Assembly (NCBI RefSeq): GCF_000740795.1
Contig: NZ_JGYG01000001.1
Coordinates: 186,001-250,000 of the forward strand
Direction of reading: 5' to 3'
Source: Haematobacter massiliensis
GTDB lineage: Bacteria; Pseudomonadota; Alphaproteobacteria; Rhodobacterales; Rhodobacteraceae
Length of the DNA: 64,000 nt
This document shows positions 43,960-52,663 of the stretch, in pieces (positions within the stretch are counted from its first letter, which is position 1; each line of letters opens with the position of its first letter). Below the pieces are notes generated by a model, which was given only the letters and a program-made list of their open reading frames with translations, searched no databases and was not told where the DNA came from. Position numbers and translations under genes: made by a program.

Positions 43960-44741
43960 GCAGGCACTCCCCGGCCGCGTGTATAGTAGCCGCGATGCTG
44001 TGCAGACATATGTGTGGTGTCGACAATGAGGCAGACATCCGTCGTATTGAAGGCCGCATCCCGCCATGCGCCCTCACCCACAACCCCGCCCAGCCGGAGG
44101 TAGGCGCGTATGAGAGGCGGCATCGCGGCAAGCGCGCGGTTCTTGTCATCCGGTGTGACCGGGATCAGGTCCATCGGCTGTGCCGGGGCGCCCCATGCCT
44201 GCACGCGGAGGGTTTCCGGTGCAAGGTGATGGGCATGGAGCCATGAGAGCGGAAGCGCGAGGGCCTCGACATCTGTCCCGTGGAAACTGGCTGTCCCGAA
44301 GAGAATTTCGATGCCGCGCTCCATGACATAGTCCGCAAGCGCGCTCCACATGACGAACATCGCGGCGCTTCCGCGATAATCCGCATGAACACAGGACCTG
44401 CCCAGCTCCAGAAGCTTCCGCCCGGAGCCAAGAAGGGGGACGAGATCGTATTCGTTCTGTGTGTAGAATCCGCCCGCAAGCTCCGCCCGCTCCCCCGGCA
44501 GCAATCGATAGACCGCCGCAACACGCCCCTTCGCCTCGTCGAGAAGGAGAAGGTGGTCACAGAATGGGTCGTAGCGGTCGCATTCCAGTCGTTCCTCATG
44601 ATCGACCAGTGTCCCTGTCGCACCCAGTTCCGCAACGAACACTTCATATCGGAGCCGCTGCGCGTCCCGAATATCCTGCGGCGTACTGGCCAGACGGACG
44701 GAGAATTGTGATCCCGTCCTGGCGAGAGGCGCGTTTTGCAT
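43956..44741 (-). CDS. olsB: OlsB-type ornithine N-acyltransferase
   Basis: 261-residue GNAT-fold protein: LRYEVFVAELGA, CDRYDPFCDHLLLLDE, VAAVYRLLPG, LELGRSCVHADYRGSAAMFV. It adds a 3-hydroxyacyl chain to ornithine, the first step of ornithine-lipid synthesis. Start at 44741 chosen because GGAG lies 6 bases upstream; 44762 is the alternative. Operon with olsA. Confidence 0.85.
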   Translation of the reverse strand: MQNAPLARTGSQFSVRLASTPQDIRDAQRLRYEVFVAELGATGTLVDHEERLECDRYDPFCDHLLLLDEAKGRVAAVYRLLPGERAELAGGFYTQNEYDLVPLLGSGRKLLELGRSCVHADYRGSAAMFVMWSALADYVMERGIEILFGTASFHGTDVEALALPLSWLHAHHLAPETLRVQAWGAPAQPMDLIPVTPDDKNRALAAMPPLIRAYLRLGGVVGEGAWRDAAFNTTDVCLIVDTTHMSAQHRGYYTRGRGVPA

Positions 44742-44869
44742 GGGCGTCTCCGTCCTGTTCATGACTGTCTATGGCCTGCCCCCCAAGGTGACAAGTCCAG
44801 GGAAGCAGCCGCTCGTCTGCAAATCACGATCCGGTAACCGTTTCTTAACGGAGATCGGGAAGAGTGACG

Positions 44870-45058
44870 TCAGTGCCCCCCGTCGAAGACGGGAACGAGA
44901 TCCACACGGGACGCGTCGATGACCACCTTGCCCGCATGTTCGAAGTTGACGGTGACGCGGCCGCCGATATTCGACTGCACTTGTCCCAGACCCCACTCCG
45001 GGGCATTCGGATGACGGACGAGCATGCCCGGCTCCAGAAGGCTTGCCATACCGCTCAT
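44870..45058 (-). CDS. DUF3553 protein
   Basis: 62 residues: LLEPGMLVRHPNAPEWGLGQ, GGRVTVNFEHAGKVVID. A small beta-rich domain resembling the CarD/UvrD-tail type fold. Unknown role; common in Rhodobacterales next to chpT. Divergent from chpT, 29 bases apart. Confidence 0.75.
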   Translation of the reverse strand: MSGMASLLEPGMLVRHPNAPEWGLGQVQSNIGGRVTVNFEHAGKVVIDASRVDLVPVFDGGH

Positions 45059-45087
45059 CGAGGCCCCCACAGCCGATTGGAAAGACC

Positions 45088-45678
45088 ATGACCCATGACA
45101 CCCCCGACATTGGCGCGCTGATCGGCTCGCGCATCTGCCACGATCTTATCAGTCCGCTGGGCGCCATCGGCAATGGGCTTGAGCTTCTTCGCATGACCGG
45201 CGATCCCGCGGGGGAGGAAATGTCGCTCATCGGGGACAGTGTGGCCCACGCGAATGCGCGGATCCGGTTCTTCCGCCTTGCCTACGGCATGGCGGGCGCG
45301 GAGCAGAGCGTCGCCCCCGGCGAATTGCGGGAGATCCTGGAGGGGCTGTGGGGCCACGGCCGCCTGCAGGTCGACTGGCAGGCGACAAGCACATCCAGGC
45401 AGGAGGTGAAGCTTGCCCTGCTCCTCCTGCAATGCCTGGAAACTGCCCTGCCGCGCGGCGGACGTATCGAGGTGCGCAAGGGCAGTGAATGGCTGCTGAC
45501 TGCGGAAGGGGAACGGATGCGGGTAGAGGAGAGCCACTGGGCCTGTCTTCGGAAGCTGGGACAGACCACGGAAATAAGCGCCGCGCAGGTTCAGTTCCTG
45601 CTTGCCCCTCTGGAGGCTGCCCGGCAGCAGCGGCATATCAGCGTGGATATTGGGGAACGTCTGGAAATCCGCTTCTAG
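45088..45678 (+). CDS. chpT: Histidine phosphotransferase ChpT
   Basis: 196 residues. The phospho-accepting histidine is in SRICHDLISPLGAIGNGLEL (about H18), followed by a degenerate ATPase-like domain that does not bind ATP. It passes phosphate from CckA to CtrA and CpdR in alphaproteobacteria. Start 45088 has GGAAAG upstream. Confidence 0.85.
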   Translation: MTHDTPDIGALIGSRICHDLISPLGAIGNGLELLRMTGDPAGEEMSLIGDSVAHANARIRFFRLAYGMAGAEQSVAPGELREILEGLWGHGRLQVDWQATSTSRQEVKLALLLLQCLETALPRGGRIEVRKGSEWLLTAEGERMRVEESHWACLRKLGQTTEISAAQVQFLLAPLEAARQQRHISVDIGERLEIRF

Positions 45679-46596
45679 CTGAAGCGCCGCATGCATCCTA
45701 CCTTCCGAGGGCACCGGGTAGACCGCTTTCGGAAGCGAGGGGTCAATTATCCTGTACCGGTAGCAGGAGTGGGAGTGGTGCGGCTCTACCCGACGGACTT
45801 GAGAGGTTCCATCTCTGCCACCGGCGAATGCGCGCCGGATGATCGGCGCGGACTGAGGGCTGCTGTCCTGGCGGGAATTCTGGCTGCGTCGGCCTATGCC
45901 GGAGCGTCGCCACATATCTTCAAATTCGTCGGAGGGTGAGGCATCGGCTACCCTGGTGAGCAGACGGGCTTGTAAACGGCGGCGGATGAAGAGGCCAGCA
46001 CTGGGAGAAGATCGCGTCGCCGCTGCCAGGCCAACCCGGCGACCCAGGCAGGACAGGTTTGACTACCGTGTTTTCACCGACCGGTACCTGTGGATTTTGC
46101 AATCGGATGCACGCTGACGCGACCTGCCAGCGCAACAAAAGTTGCTCAACAGGCGGGGCAGCTTGCAGATTGCCAGAAGCCGGAAGCCAGAACGGAACCC
46201 GTCAACACCTTCGCTCCCGTTACGAGAAACCGCGATGAGGGCCGCCTTCGCACACCACGCGTGTCAGGATGGAGCTGAGCTTGTATGGGGCGCTGTCTAC
46301 CAAGCCGGTTCATGCCTGACAGTCACTGGCACCTGCTCTCTGCGGGACCGGCGTTGGCAATTCATCCGCAGATCTGCGTGGCGATCCTGCCTCGCATTCA
46401 ACCGGCTTCTTGTTGCCGTTTCGTCACGCCGAGTGCGAAAGCGCCATCCGTCAGTCGATTAGCGGCGACTCTGCAACTAGTGGATCGGGGCGGTCTTCCT
46501 CCGCGGCGAGGCCTTGGCCGCCCCGTTCGATCGACACAAGATATGGCAATGGGAGTATCCGCCAAAGCTGGAACGCGGAGGGCGCAAGCTCGTCTG
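45679..46596. other. 918-base stretch without a recognisable gene
   Basis: Between chpT and hflX. Open frames up to about 105 codons exist on both strands, but none has a domain, a convincing ribosome site, or family-like sequence. GC content looks similar to neighbours. It may hold decayed coding DNA; no tRNA, IS end or repeat array was found. Confidence 0.45.
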
Positions 46597-47898
46597 TCAT
46601 AGGGCGTCATACTGGGCGCGCTGTCGGGCTGTCCAGAGAACGGTGATGTGCCAGCCCTCCTCGCCCGGTGCCTCGCTTTCCACTACGTTCTGTTCATGAA
46701 GCCAGGCGCGGCGACGGCCATCCTCGAAGGGCAGCACCAGATCCCGCACCGTCCGCTCCTCGCTCAACCGTTCAGAGACGGCCGCAAGCAGCGGACCAAG
46801 TCCCTCGCCAGTCAATGCGGAAGCGACGAAGACATTCGGGGTGCGCGCGGCGAGCACCTCCACCACCTCCCGCTGTTCTGGCAAAAGCTGGTCGATCTTG
46901 TTCCAGACCTCCAGCATCGGCGTCTCCTCCCGCACGCCCAGCTCCGCGAGAATCCCCTCGACATCGGCCTTTTGCGCCTCCGTTTCGGGGTGAGAAATAT
47001 CGCGGACATGCAGGATCAGGTCGGCTTCCAGCACCTCTTCCAGCGTCGCGCGGAAAGCCGCGACGAGCTGCGTCGGCAGATCGGAGATGAAACCGACCGT
47101 ATCGGAAAGGATCACCTCCCTTCCGGATGGCAGAGTGACCCCCCGCATCGTCGGGTCCAACGTAGCGAAAAGCATGTCCTTCGCCAGCACCTCAGCGCCC
47201 GTCATCCTGTTGAACAGGGTGGACTTTCCGGCGTTCGTATAACCTACGAGTGCCACGATGGGGTAAGGCACCTTGCGGCGCGCAGCCCTGTGGAGTTCGC
47301 GCGTCTTCACAACCTTGGCAAGCTGGCGGCGAATGCGGGTGACGGCTTCGTCGATGGCGCGGCGGTCGGCCTCGATCTGAGTTTCCCCCGGCCCCCCGAC
47401 GAACCCCAGCCCGCCGCGTTGCCGCTCGAGGTGGGTCCAGGCTCGTACCAGACGGGTCCGCTGATAGGAGAGCGCGGCGAGTTCGACCTGCAATACTCCT
47501 TCCCGCGTACGGGCCCGGTCGGCAAAGATTTCGAGAATCAGCCCCGTTCGGTCCAGGAGCTTCACGCCCCAGGCCTTCTCAAGATTACGCTGCTGCACTG
47601 GCGTAACCGGCCCGTCTATGAGGACAAGGCCGATCTCCTGCGCCTTGAACAGCTCAGCCAGCTCCTCCACCTTGCCGGAGCCGAAGAGCTTGCCCGGCGC
47701 CACCTTGGGCAGCCGGACAACGTCCGCGCCGATGACCTCAAGACCCGGCAGGGCCGCGGCGAGGGCCACGGCCTCCGCAAGCCTGTGCTCTGGGAGACGC
47801 TCACCGCCATCACGGCCGCTGGCGGCACCCTTGATATCGGGATGAACCACATAGGCGCGCGTGGGCGCGCTGTGGGTGGATTGCTCGTCGGAAATCAG
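46597..47898 (-). CDS. hflX: GTPase HflX, probably with a non-ATG start
   Basis: About 433 residues; splits stalled or hibernating ribosomes. HflX domain with [13 protein letters not shown] and [20 protein letters not shown]; GTPase motifs [14 protein letters not shown] ([11 protein letters not shown]) and NKID. The family sequence (AYVVHPDI) begins upstream of the first GTG (47850), yet no ATG exists between it and the hfq stop. CTG at 47898 or ATT at 47895, overlapping the hfq TGA, is the likely start, with GAGGG upstream. Confidence 0.85.
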   Translation of the reverse strand: MISDEQSTHSAPTRAYVVHPDIKGAASGRDGGERLPEHRLAEAVALAAALPGLEVIGADVVRLPKVAPGKLFGSGKVEELAELFKAQEIGLVLIDGPVTPVQQRNLEKAWGVKLLDRTGLILEIFADRARTREGVLQVELAALSYQRTRLVRAWTHLERQRGGLGFVGGPGETQIEADRRAIDEAVTRIRRQLAKVVKTRELHRAARRKVPYPIVALVGYTNAGKSTLFNRMTGAEVLAKDMLFATLDPTMRGVTLPSGREVILSDTVGFISDLPTQLVAAFRATLEEVLEADLILHVRDISHPETEAQKADVEGILAELGVREETPMLEVWNKIDQLLPEQREVVEVLAARTPNVFVASALTGEGLGPLLAAVSERLSEERTVRDLVLPFEDGRRRAWLHEQNVVESEAPGEEGWHITVLWTARQRAQYDAL

Positions 47899-48128
47899 TC
47901 TTCGCCCTCATACAGGCTGATCGGCTGGCCGGGCATGATCGTGGAAATCGCGTGTTTGTACACGAGCTGCGATTGACCGTCCCGGCGCAGAAGCACGCAG
48001 AAATTGTCAAACCACGTGATGACGCCCTGCAGCTTTACCCCGTTGATCAGAAAAATCGTCACGGGGATCTTGGCCTTCCTGACGTGATTGAGGAAAGCGT
48101 CCTGCAGGTTCTGCTTATCGGCGGCCAT
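47895..48128 (-). CDS. hfq: RNA chaperone Hfq
   Basis: 77-residue Sm-like hexamer subunit. Sm1: [20 protein letters not shown], then [19 protein letters not shown]; Sm2: [14 protein letters not shown]. Binds small RNAs and mRNAs. In the standard alphaproteobacterial order with hflX downstream. Confidence 0.95.
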   Translation of the reverse strand: MAADKQNLQDAFLNHVRKAKIPVTIFLINGVKLQGVITWFDNFCVLLRRDGQSQLVYKHAISTIMPGQPISLYEGED

Positions 48129-48239
48129 GGGTAAACCCTGTTTTTCTGTTATTGGTCTTGCGGCCTGCGGCGGAACCGGCCCTCGTCCTCACAAGATTAT
48201 GATGGCTGGCGGGGGGGAGATTCCAGCCCCAATTTCCGA

Positions 48240-49754
48240 CTATTGCCGCCACGTGCCCGGAGCGACGAGCGCGATGAGCGCCAGGATTTCCATCCGGCCG
48301 GCCACCATGCCCCCTGCCATCACCAGCCGCGCCCAGCCATCCACCGCCGCGACGCTGAGAGGGGCCTGGGCGCTCGTCCCCAGCAAAGGTCCGGTCGTGG
48401 TGATGGAGGCGATGGAGAAGATGATCGATTCCTCCAGCCCCAGACCTGTCAACGTCAGCATCAGGACCATCCCGGCGAGCGAGAGCGCGACGAGCATGAA
48501 GAACAGCCACGCGACGAACGCGCCGTCCCGCCGCAGGTGCCGTTTGAAAGGTCCCCCTCCACCGAGCGAATGGGGATGCAGGATCCGTTCCATCTCTCGC
48601 TGACCATGGAGATAGAGTGCGTAGATCCGCAGGATCTTCACGCCTCCGGCTGTGGTGGCAACACCACCCCCGACAAGGCAGAGCGCGACGAGAAACAGGC
48701 CGGGTGCGGTTATCCCCTGCCAGAGCGGCCCCGAAAACCAGTCCGCGCTGCGAAACCCGGTCGTGGTAAGGAAGGACAACCCGGTAAAGACAGCGCCCCA
48801 CAGGGCGGAAAGAACCTCTCCCAAGCCCGGAACCGCATCCCGCCTGATCGCCTCCGCGATAAGCACAGCCACGATAACCAGAGGGACAACGATGACAGCG
48901 GCGACGCCGAGGCGGAACTCCGGGTCGGCCGACAAGGGAAAGGACTGGCGTGCCGCCCGGCCCAACGGCATCGTCCGGCGGGAGAGGGCGAAAAGGAGGA
49001 ACAGCAGGATCGCCGCCTCTCCCCAACGACCGGAGGGGGTGGCCGTCCCGGCGGGGAGCGGACTGATGCCGCTGGTCGAGAGTGTGGACATCGCGTGGCA
49101 GATCGCGACCAGCGTCGTATCCCCCGCTGCCGACAGAAGCAGACCGAGCGCTGCGGTCAGCCCCACATAAACCGGGAGCAGCAGCCTGATATGCTGATAA
49201 AGCCGCTCCGGCAGGTCGGCCACAGCGATGCCGGCCGGTCCCTGCCTGCCGGAAAACCCTACCGATCCGGGATTTATCACCTCGAACCCGCCGAGGTTCA
49301 TGGGCGCCAGCACCGCAAAGGCCGTGACCAGGACGAAGAACCCACCCATCCAGCCCACCATTGCCCGCCACAGATGCAGAGACGGCCCCAGACGCTCCGC
49401 GTCGTAGAGAGTGGCGCCCGTGGTCGTGAAGCTCGACACCATTTCAAACCAGCCGCTCGCGAAACTCGTGTTCCCCACTCCCTCCACGAAGGGCAGAGCG
49501 AGGATCAGCGGAAAGACCGTATAGGCCAGCAGAAGCTGGAGAAGCTGACTCCGCGACGCGGTCCCGAACCGTCGTCCGGAGAGGGCCAGCGCGATCAGTC
49601 CCGTGACAAACAGCACCATCGTGCCGCTATAGAAGAACGCCCGCGCAACCTCATGGTGGCGAAATGCAAGCGCATGAGCGGCGGGCACATACATCGCCAG
49701 CCCACCGAAAGCCGTCAGCGGAACGAACAGCGGCAGCGCGAACAACCGTTCCAT
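48240..49754 (-). CDS. trkH: Potassium uptake protein TrkH
   Basis: 504-residue membrane protein with four pore repeats. Selectivity-loop regions include SSFTTTGATLYD, STLSTSGISPLP, SFLTTTGFRSADW and ASITTTGPLLG. Imports potassium together with TrkA. Its ATG overlaps the trkA stop (TGATG), so they are coupled. Confidence 0.92.
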   Translation of the reverse strand: MERLFALPLFVPLTAFGGLAMYVPAAHALAFRHHEVARAFFYSGTMVLFVTGLIALALSGRRFGTASRSQLLQLLLAYTVFPLILALPFVEGVGNTSFASGWFEMVSSFTTTGATLYDAERLGPSLHLWRAMVGWMGGFFVLVTAFAVLAPMNLGGFEVINPGSVGFSGRQGPAGIAVADLPERLYQHIRLLLPVYVGLTAALGLLLSAAGDTTLVAICHAMSTLSTSGISPLPAGTATPSGRWGEAAILLFLLFALSRRTMPLGRAARQSFPLSADPEFRLGVAAVIVVPLVIVAVLIAEAIRRDAVPGLGEVLSALWGAVFTGLSFLTTTGFRSADWFSGPLWQGITAPGLFLVALCLVGGGVATTAGGVKILRIYALYLHGQREMERILHPHSLGGGGPFKRHLRRDGAFVAWLFFMLVALSLAGMVLMLTLTGLGLEESIIFSIASITTTGPLLGTSAQAPLSVAAVDGWARLVMAGGMVAGRMEILALIALVAPGTWRQ

Positions 49755-51130
49755 CAGAAGAAATCGATCGACACCTGGAGCAGCCGCTCCACCTGCGGGA
49801 TGTCCGGGGTCAGCGCAAAGATTGCGATGACGTCCCCTTCCTCCAGCCGGGTCTTGCTGTCAGGTTTGATGTAACGCCCGCCCCGCAGAATGCCGCCGAC
49901 CAGCACCCCCTCCGGAAACTCGATCTCCCGGATGGTATTGCCTGCGAGGGGCGAAGTGGAGAGCACCTGCGCCTCAATGATCTCCGCTTCCGAATCGCCG
50001 ATGGAGTAGAGCGCCCGTACCCGCCCATGACGGATGTGGCGCAGGATAGAGGAAACGGTTGTGGCGCGCGGGTTGATATAGGCGTCTATGTTCAGCGCGG
50101 GCATGAGCTGCGCCATGGTGGGATCGTTGATGAGCGCTATGGCGAGCTTTGCGCCCTCCGCCTTTCCCCGGACACAGGCGAGAAGGTTAGTCTTGTCATC
50201 ATCGGTCACCGCGACGATGGCGTCGGCCTTGTCCACCCCCGCCTCCCGCATGAGTTCCGCGTCCAGCCCGTCGCCGTTCAGCACGATTGTCCGTTGCAGC
50301 ATGTCGGCGGCTGTCTCCGCCTTCTGACGGTCACGTTCGATGATGCGGACCCGCACCCGGTGGGCACCCGCCTCAAGCTTTCGCGCCACCGTCAGCCCCA
50401 CGGCGCCACCGCCGAGGATCACGATGCGTTCCTGCGGCGCGACAACCTTGCCGAAAACCTCCAGCGTCCTGTCCACATCCTTGGTATCGGTGAAGGCGTA
50501 GACCTGATCGCCGGGGAAAAGCTGATCCTCCGCCTCCGGAGCGAAGAGCCGGTCCTTTCGCCGGACGCCCACGATGATAGTGCCGAGCGTCGGAAAGAGG
50601 TCGGAAAGCTGGCGGAGCGGCGTGTTCAGTACGGCGCAGTCCTCGCTGATCGCGATACCGAGAAGCTGGGCCTTGCCGCCGAAGAAGCTCTCCGTGTCGA
50701 AGGAGGATGGCGCGGCAATCCGCTGCAGCGCCGCTTCCGCGACCTCCAGCTCGGGTGAAATCACCACGTCGATCGGCAACTGATCCCGGCGGTAGAGATC
50801 GGCATAGGCCGGGTCGAGATAGCTCTGCGCCCGGATACGGGCGATCCTGCGCGGCACGTTGAACACGGAATGCGCCACCTGACAGGCAACCATGTTCACC
50901 TCGTCCGAATGGGTCGCGGCGATCAGCATGTCGGCATCCCGCGCACCCGCGCGGTCCAGCACGTCGGGGTAGCTTGCATAACCCACGAGCCCCCGCACCT
51001 CCAGCGTGTCGGAAATGCGTGCGATGAGCTGGGGGTTGCTGTCCACGACCGTCACGTCGTTGCGCTCGCCGGCAAGTTGCCGTGCGATCTGCCAGCCCAC
51101 CTGCCCGGCTCCGCAGATGATGACCTTCAT
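49754..51130 (-). CDS. trkA: Trk system regulatory subunit TrkA
   Basis: 458-residue cytoplasmic protein with two RCK repeats: first Rossmann motif IICGAGQVGWQIARQL, second VILGGGAVGLTVARKLE, each followed by a TrkA_C domain (FSDL-type LRQLSDLFPTLGTIIVGVRR; GNTIREIEFPEGVLVGGILR). Gates TrkH by nucleotide binding. Confidence 0.93.
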   Translation of the reverse strand: MKVIICGAGQVGWQIARQLAGERNDVTVVDSNPQLIARISDTLEVRGLVGYASYPDVLDRAGARDADMLIAATHSDEVNMVACQVAHSVFNVPRRIARIRAQSYLDPAYADLYRRDQLPIDVVISPELEVAEAALQRIAAPSSFDTESFFGGKAQLLGIAISEDCAVLNTPLRQLSDLFPTLGTIIVGVRRKDRLFAPEAEDQLFPGDQVYAFTDTKDVDRTLEVFGKVVAPQERIVILGGGAVGLTVARKLEAGAHRVRVRIIERDRQKAETAADMLQRTIVLNGDGLDAELMREAGVDKADAIVAVTDDDKTNLLACVRGKAEGAKLAIALINDPTMAQLMPALNIDAYINPRATTVSSILRHIRHGRVRALYSIGDSEAEIIEAQVLSTSPLAGNTIREIEFPEGVLVGGILRGGRYIKPDSKTRLEEGDVIAIFALTPDIPQVERLLQVSIDFF

Positions 51131-51233
51131 CGCGCTGGCTCCCGCTCATTCCATTGGCTAGGTTGCAGAGCTTGCCAGGCCCGTCAACAGGGCAGCGGCT
51201 GCCGGCCCTTTCTGTTTCCGAAGCGTGGGGCGG

Positions 51234-52649
51234 CTATTCCGCCGCGTTCAGGATTTCCTCGTCCTCATCCTCATCCGCTCCACGGCCGCCACCCTTGGTG
51301 TTGACGACGCCGAGCGACTTCAACTTGCGGTGCAAGGCCGACCGCTCCATGCCCACGAAGTTGGCCGTGCGGCTGATGTTTCCGCCGAACCGGTTGATCT
51401 GGGTCAGCAGATATTCCCGCTCGAACAGTTCCCGCGCCTCGCGAAGCGGCAGCGTGGCCAACGCGCCGGCGAGCGTGACACGTCCTTCGCCGCTCTGCCC
51501 CTCGTTGCGCGACGGCACCTCGCGCGCCTCGATCAATCCGGTACCTTCGGAGAGAATGAGGATCCGCTCCAGCACGTTCCGGAGCTGCCGGACGTTACCG
51601 GGCCACGGCATCGTCTGGAGCAGTGCGGCGGCGTCTTCCGAGAGCGGCCGGTTCGGCAGGCCCTGCGTCTTGTGAAGCTGGCTCAGGAAATAGGCGGCGA
51701 GTTCGGGAATATCCTCGCGCCGCTCCTCCAGAGAAGGGACGACGATCGGCACCACGTTCAGGCGGTCGAAAAGCTCTTGCCGGAAACGCCCGGCCCCGAT
51801 CTCACCCTTCAGGTTCCGTGTGGTGGAGGAGATGACGCGGAGATCGACCCGCACCTTCGCCGAGCCGCCGACGCGGGTGAACTGCTGCTCCGTCAGCACA
51901 CGGAGTATCTTTGACTGCGTTCCGAGCGGCATGTCTGCCACTTCGTCGAAATAGATCACGCCGCCATGGGCCTGTTCGAGAAGCCCGGTCTCCACCCCCC
52001 GCTCCGTCTCGCGGCCGAAAAGCACCTCTTCCATGCGCTCCGGCTCGATCCCGGCGGAGGATACCGTGACGAACGGGGCCGAGGCGCGGTTCGAACCGGT
52101 GTGGATGAAACGCGCTGCCGCTTCCTTGCCGCAGCCAGCGGGGCCCGTCAGCATCACGCGCCCGTTCGACTTCGTCACCTTGTCGAGTTGCGATTTCAGC
52201 CCCCGGAAGGCGGCGGAGTTTCCAAGCATCTCACCGCCCGTCACCTCCTTCCGCCGCAGATCCGCATTTTCCCGTCGCAGGCGCGATGCCTCCATCCCGC
52301 GCTGCACCACCACCATGAGCTGGTCGATGTTGAAGGGCTTCTCGATGAAGTCGTAGGCGCCCTGGCGGATCGCGGCCACCGCGATCTCGATATTGCCATG
52401 ACCGGAGATGATGATGACGGGAATGTCGGGATTGTTGCGCTTCACGGTCTTGAGAATGTCGATCCCGTCCATCCCGCTGTCTTTCAGCCAGATGTCGAGG
52501 ATCATGAGCGCAGGCGCCTCCCGGTTCAGCTCCGCCATGCATTCATCCGAGTTGGAGGCGAGCCGAACGCTGAACCCATCATCCCGAAGGATATCGCCGA
52601 CGAGTTCACGGATGTCCCTTTCGTCGTCCACAACAAGTATGTCGCCCAT
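51234..52649 (-). CDS. ntrX: Response regulator NtrX
   Basis: 471 residues: receiver domain with phospho-acceptor in MILDIWLKDSGMDG (about D53), AAA+ domain with GPAGCGKEAA (Walker A) and VIYFDEVADMPL (Walker B), and a Fis-type helix-turn-helix at the end. The sigma-54 contact loop reads ETERGVETG rather than GAFTGA. Partner of NtrY. DEDEDEE tail. Confidence 0.9.
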   Translation of the reverse strand: MGDILVVDDERDIRELVGDILRDDGFSVRLASNSDECMAELNREAPALMILDIWLKDSGMDGIDILKTVKRNNPDIPVIIISGHGNIEIAVAAIRQGAYDFIEKPFNIDQLMVVVQRGMEASRLRRENADLRRKEVTGGEMLGNSAAFRGLKSQLDKVTKSNGRVMLTGPAGCGKEAAARFIHTGSNRASAPFVTVSSAGIEPERMEEVLFGRETERGVETGLLEQAHGGVIYFDEVADMPLGTQSKILRVLTEQQFTRVGGSAKVRVDLRVISSTTRNLKGEIGAGRFRQELFDRLNVVPIVVPSLEERREDIPELAAYFLSQLHKTQGLPNRPLSEDAAALLQTMPWPGNVRQLRNVLERILILSEGTGLIEAREVPSRNEGQSGEGRVTLAGALATLPLREARELFEREYLLTQINRFGGNISRTANFVGMERSALHRKLKSLGVVNTKGGGRGADEDEDEEILNAAE

Positions 52650-52663
52650 CGTCCTACCCCTTT

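Noticed and set aside
48243..49874. A 543-codon plus-strand frame
   Set aside because: It is antisense to trkH and charged/low complexity, a product of GC-rich codon use.
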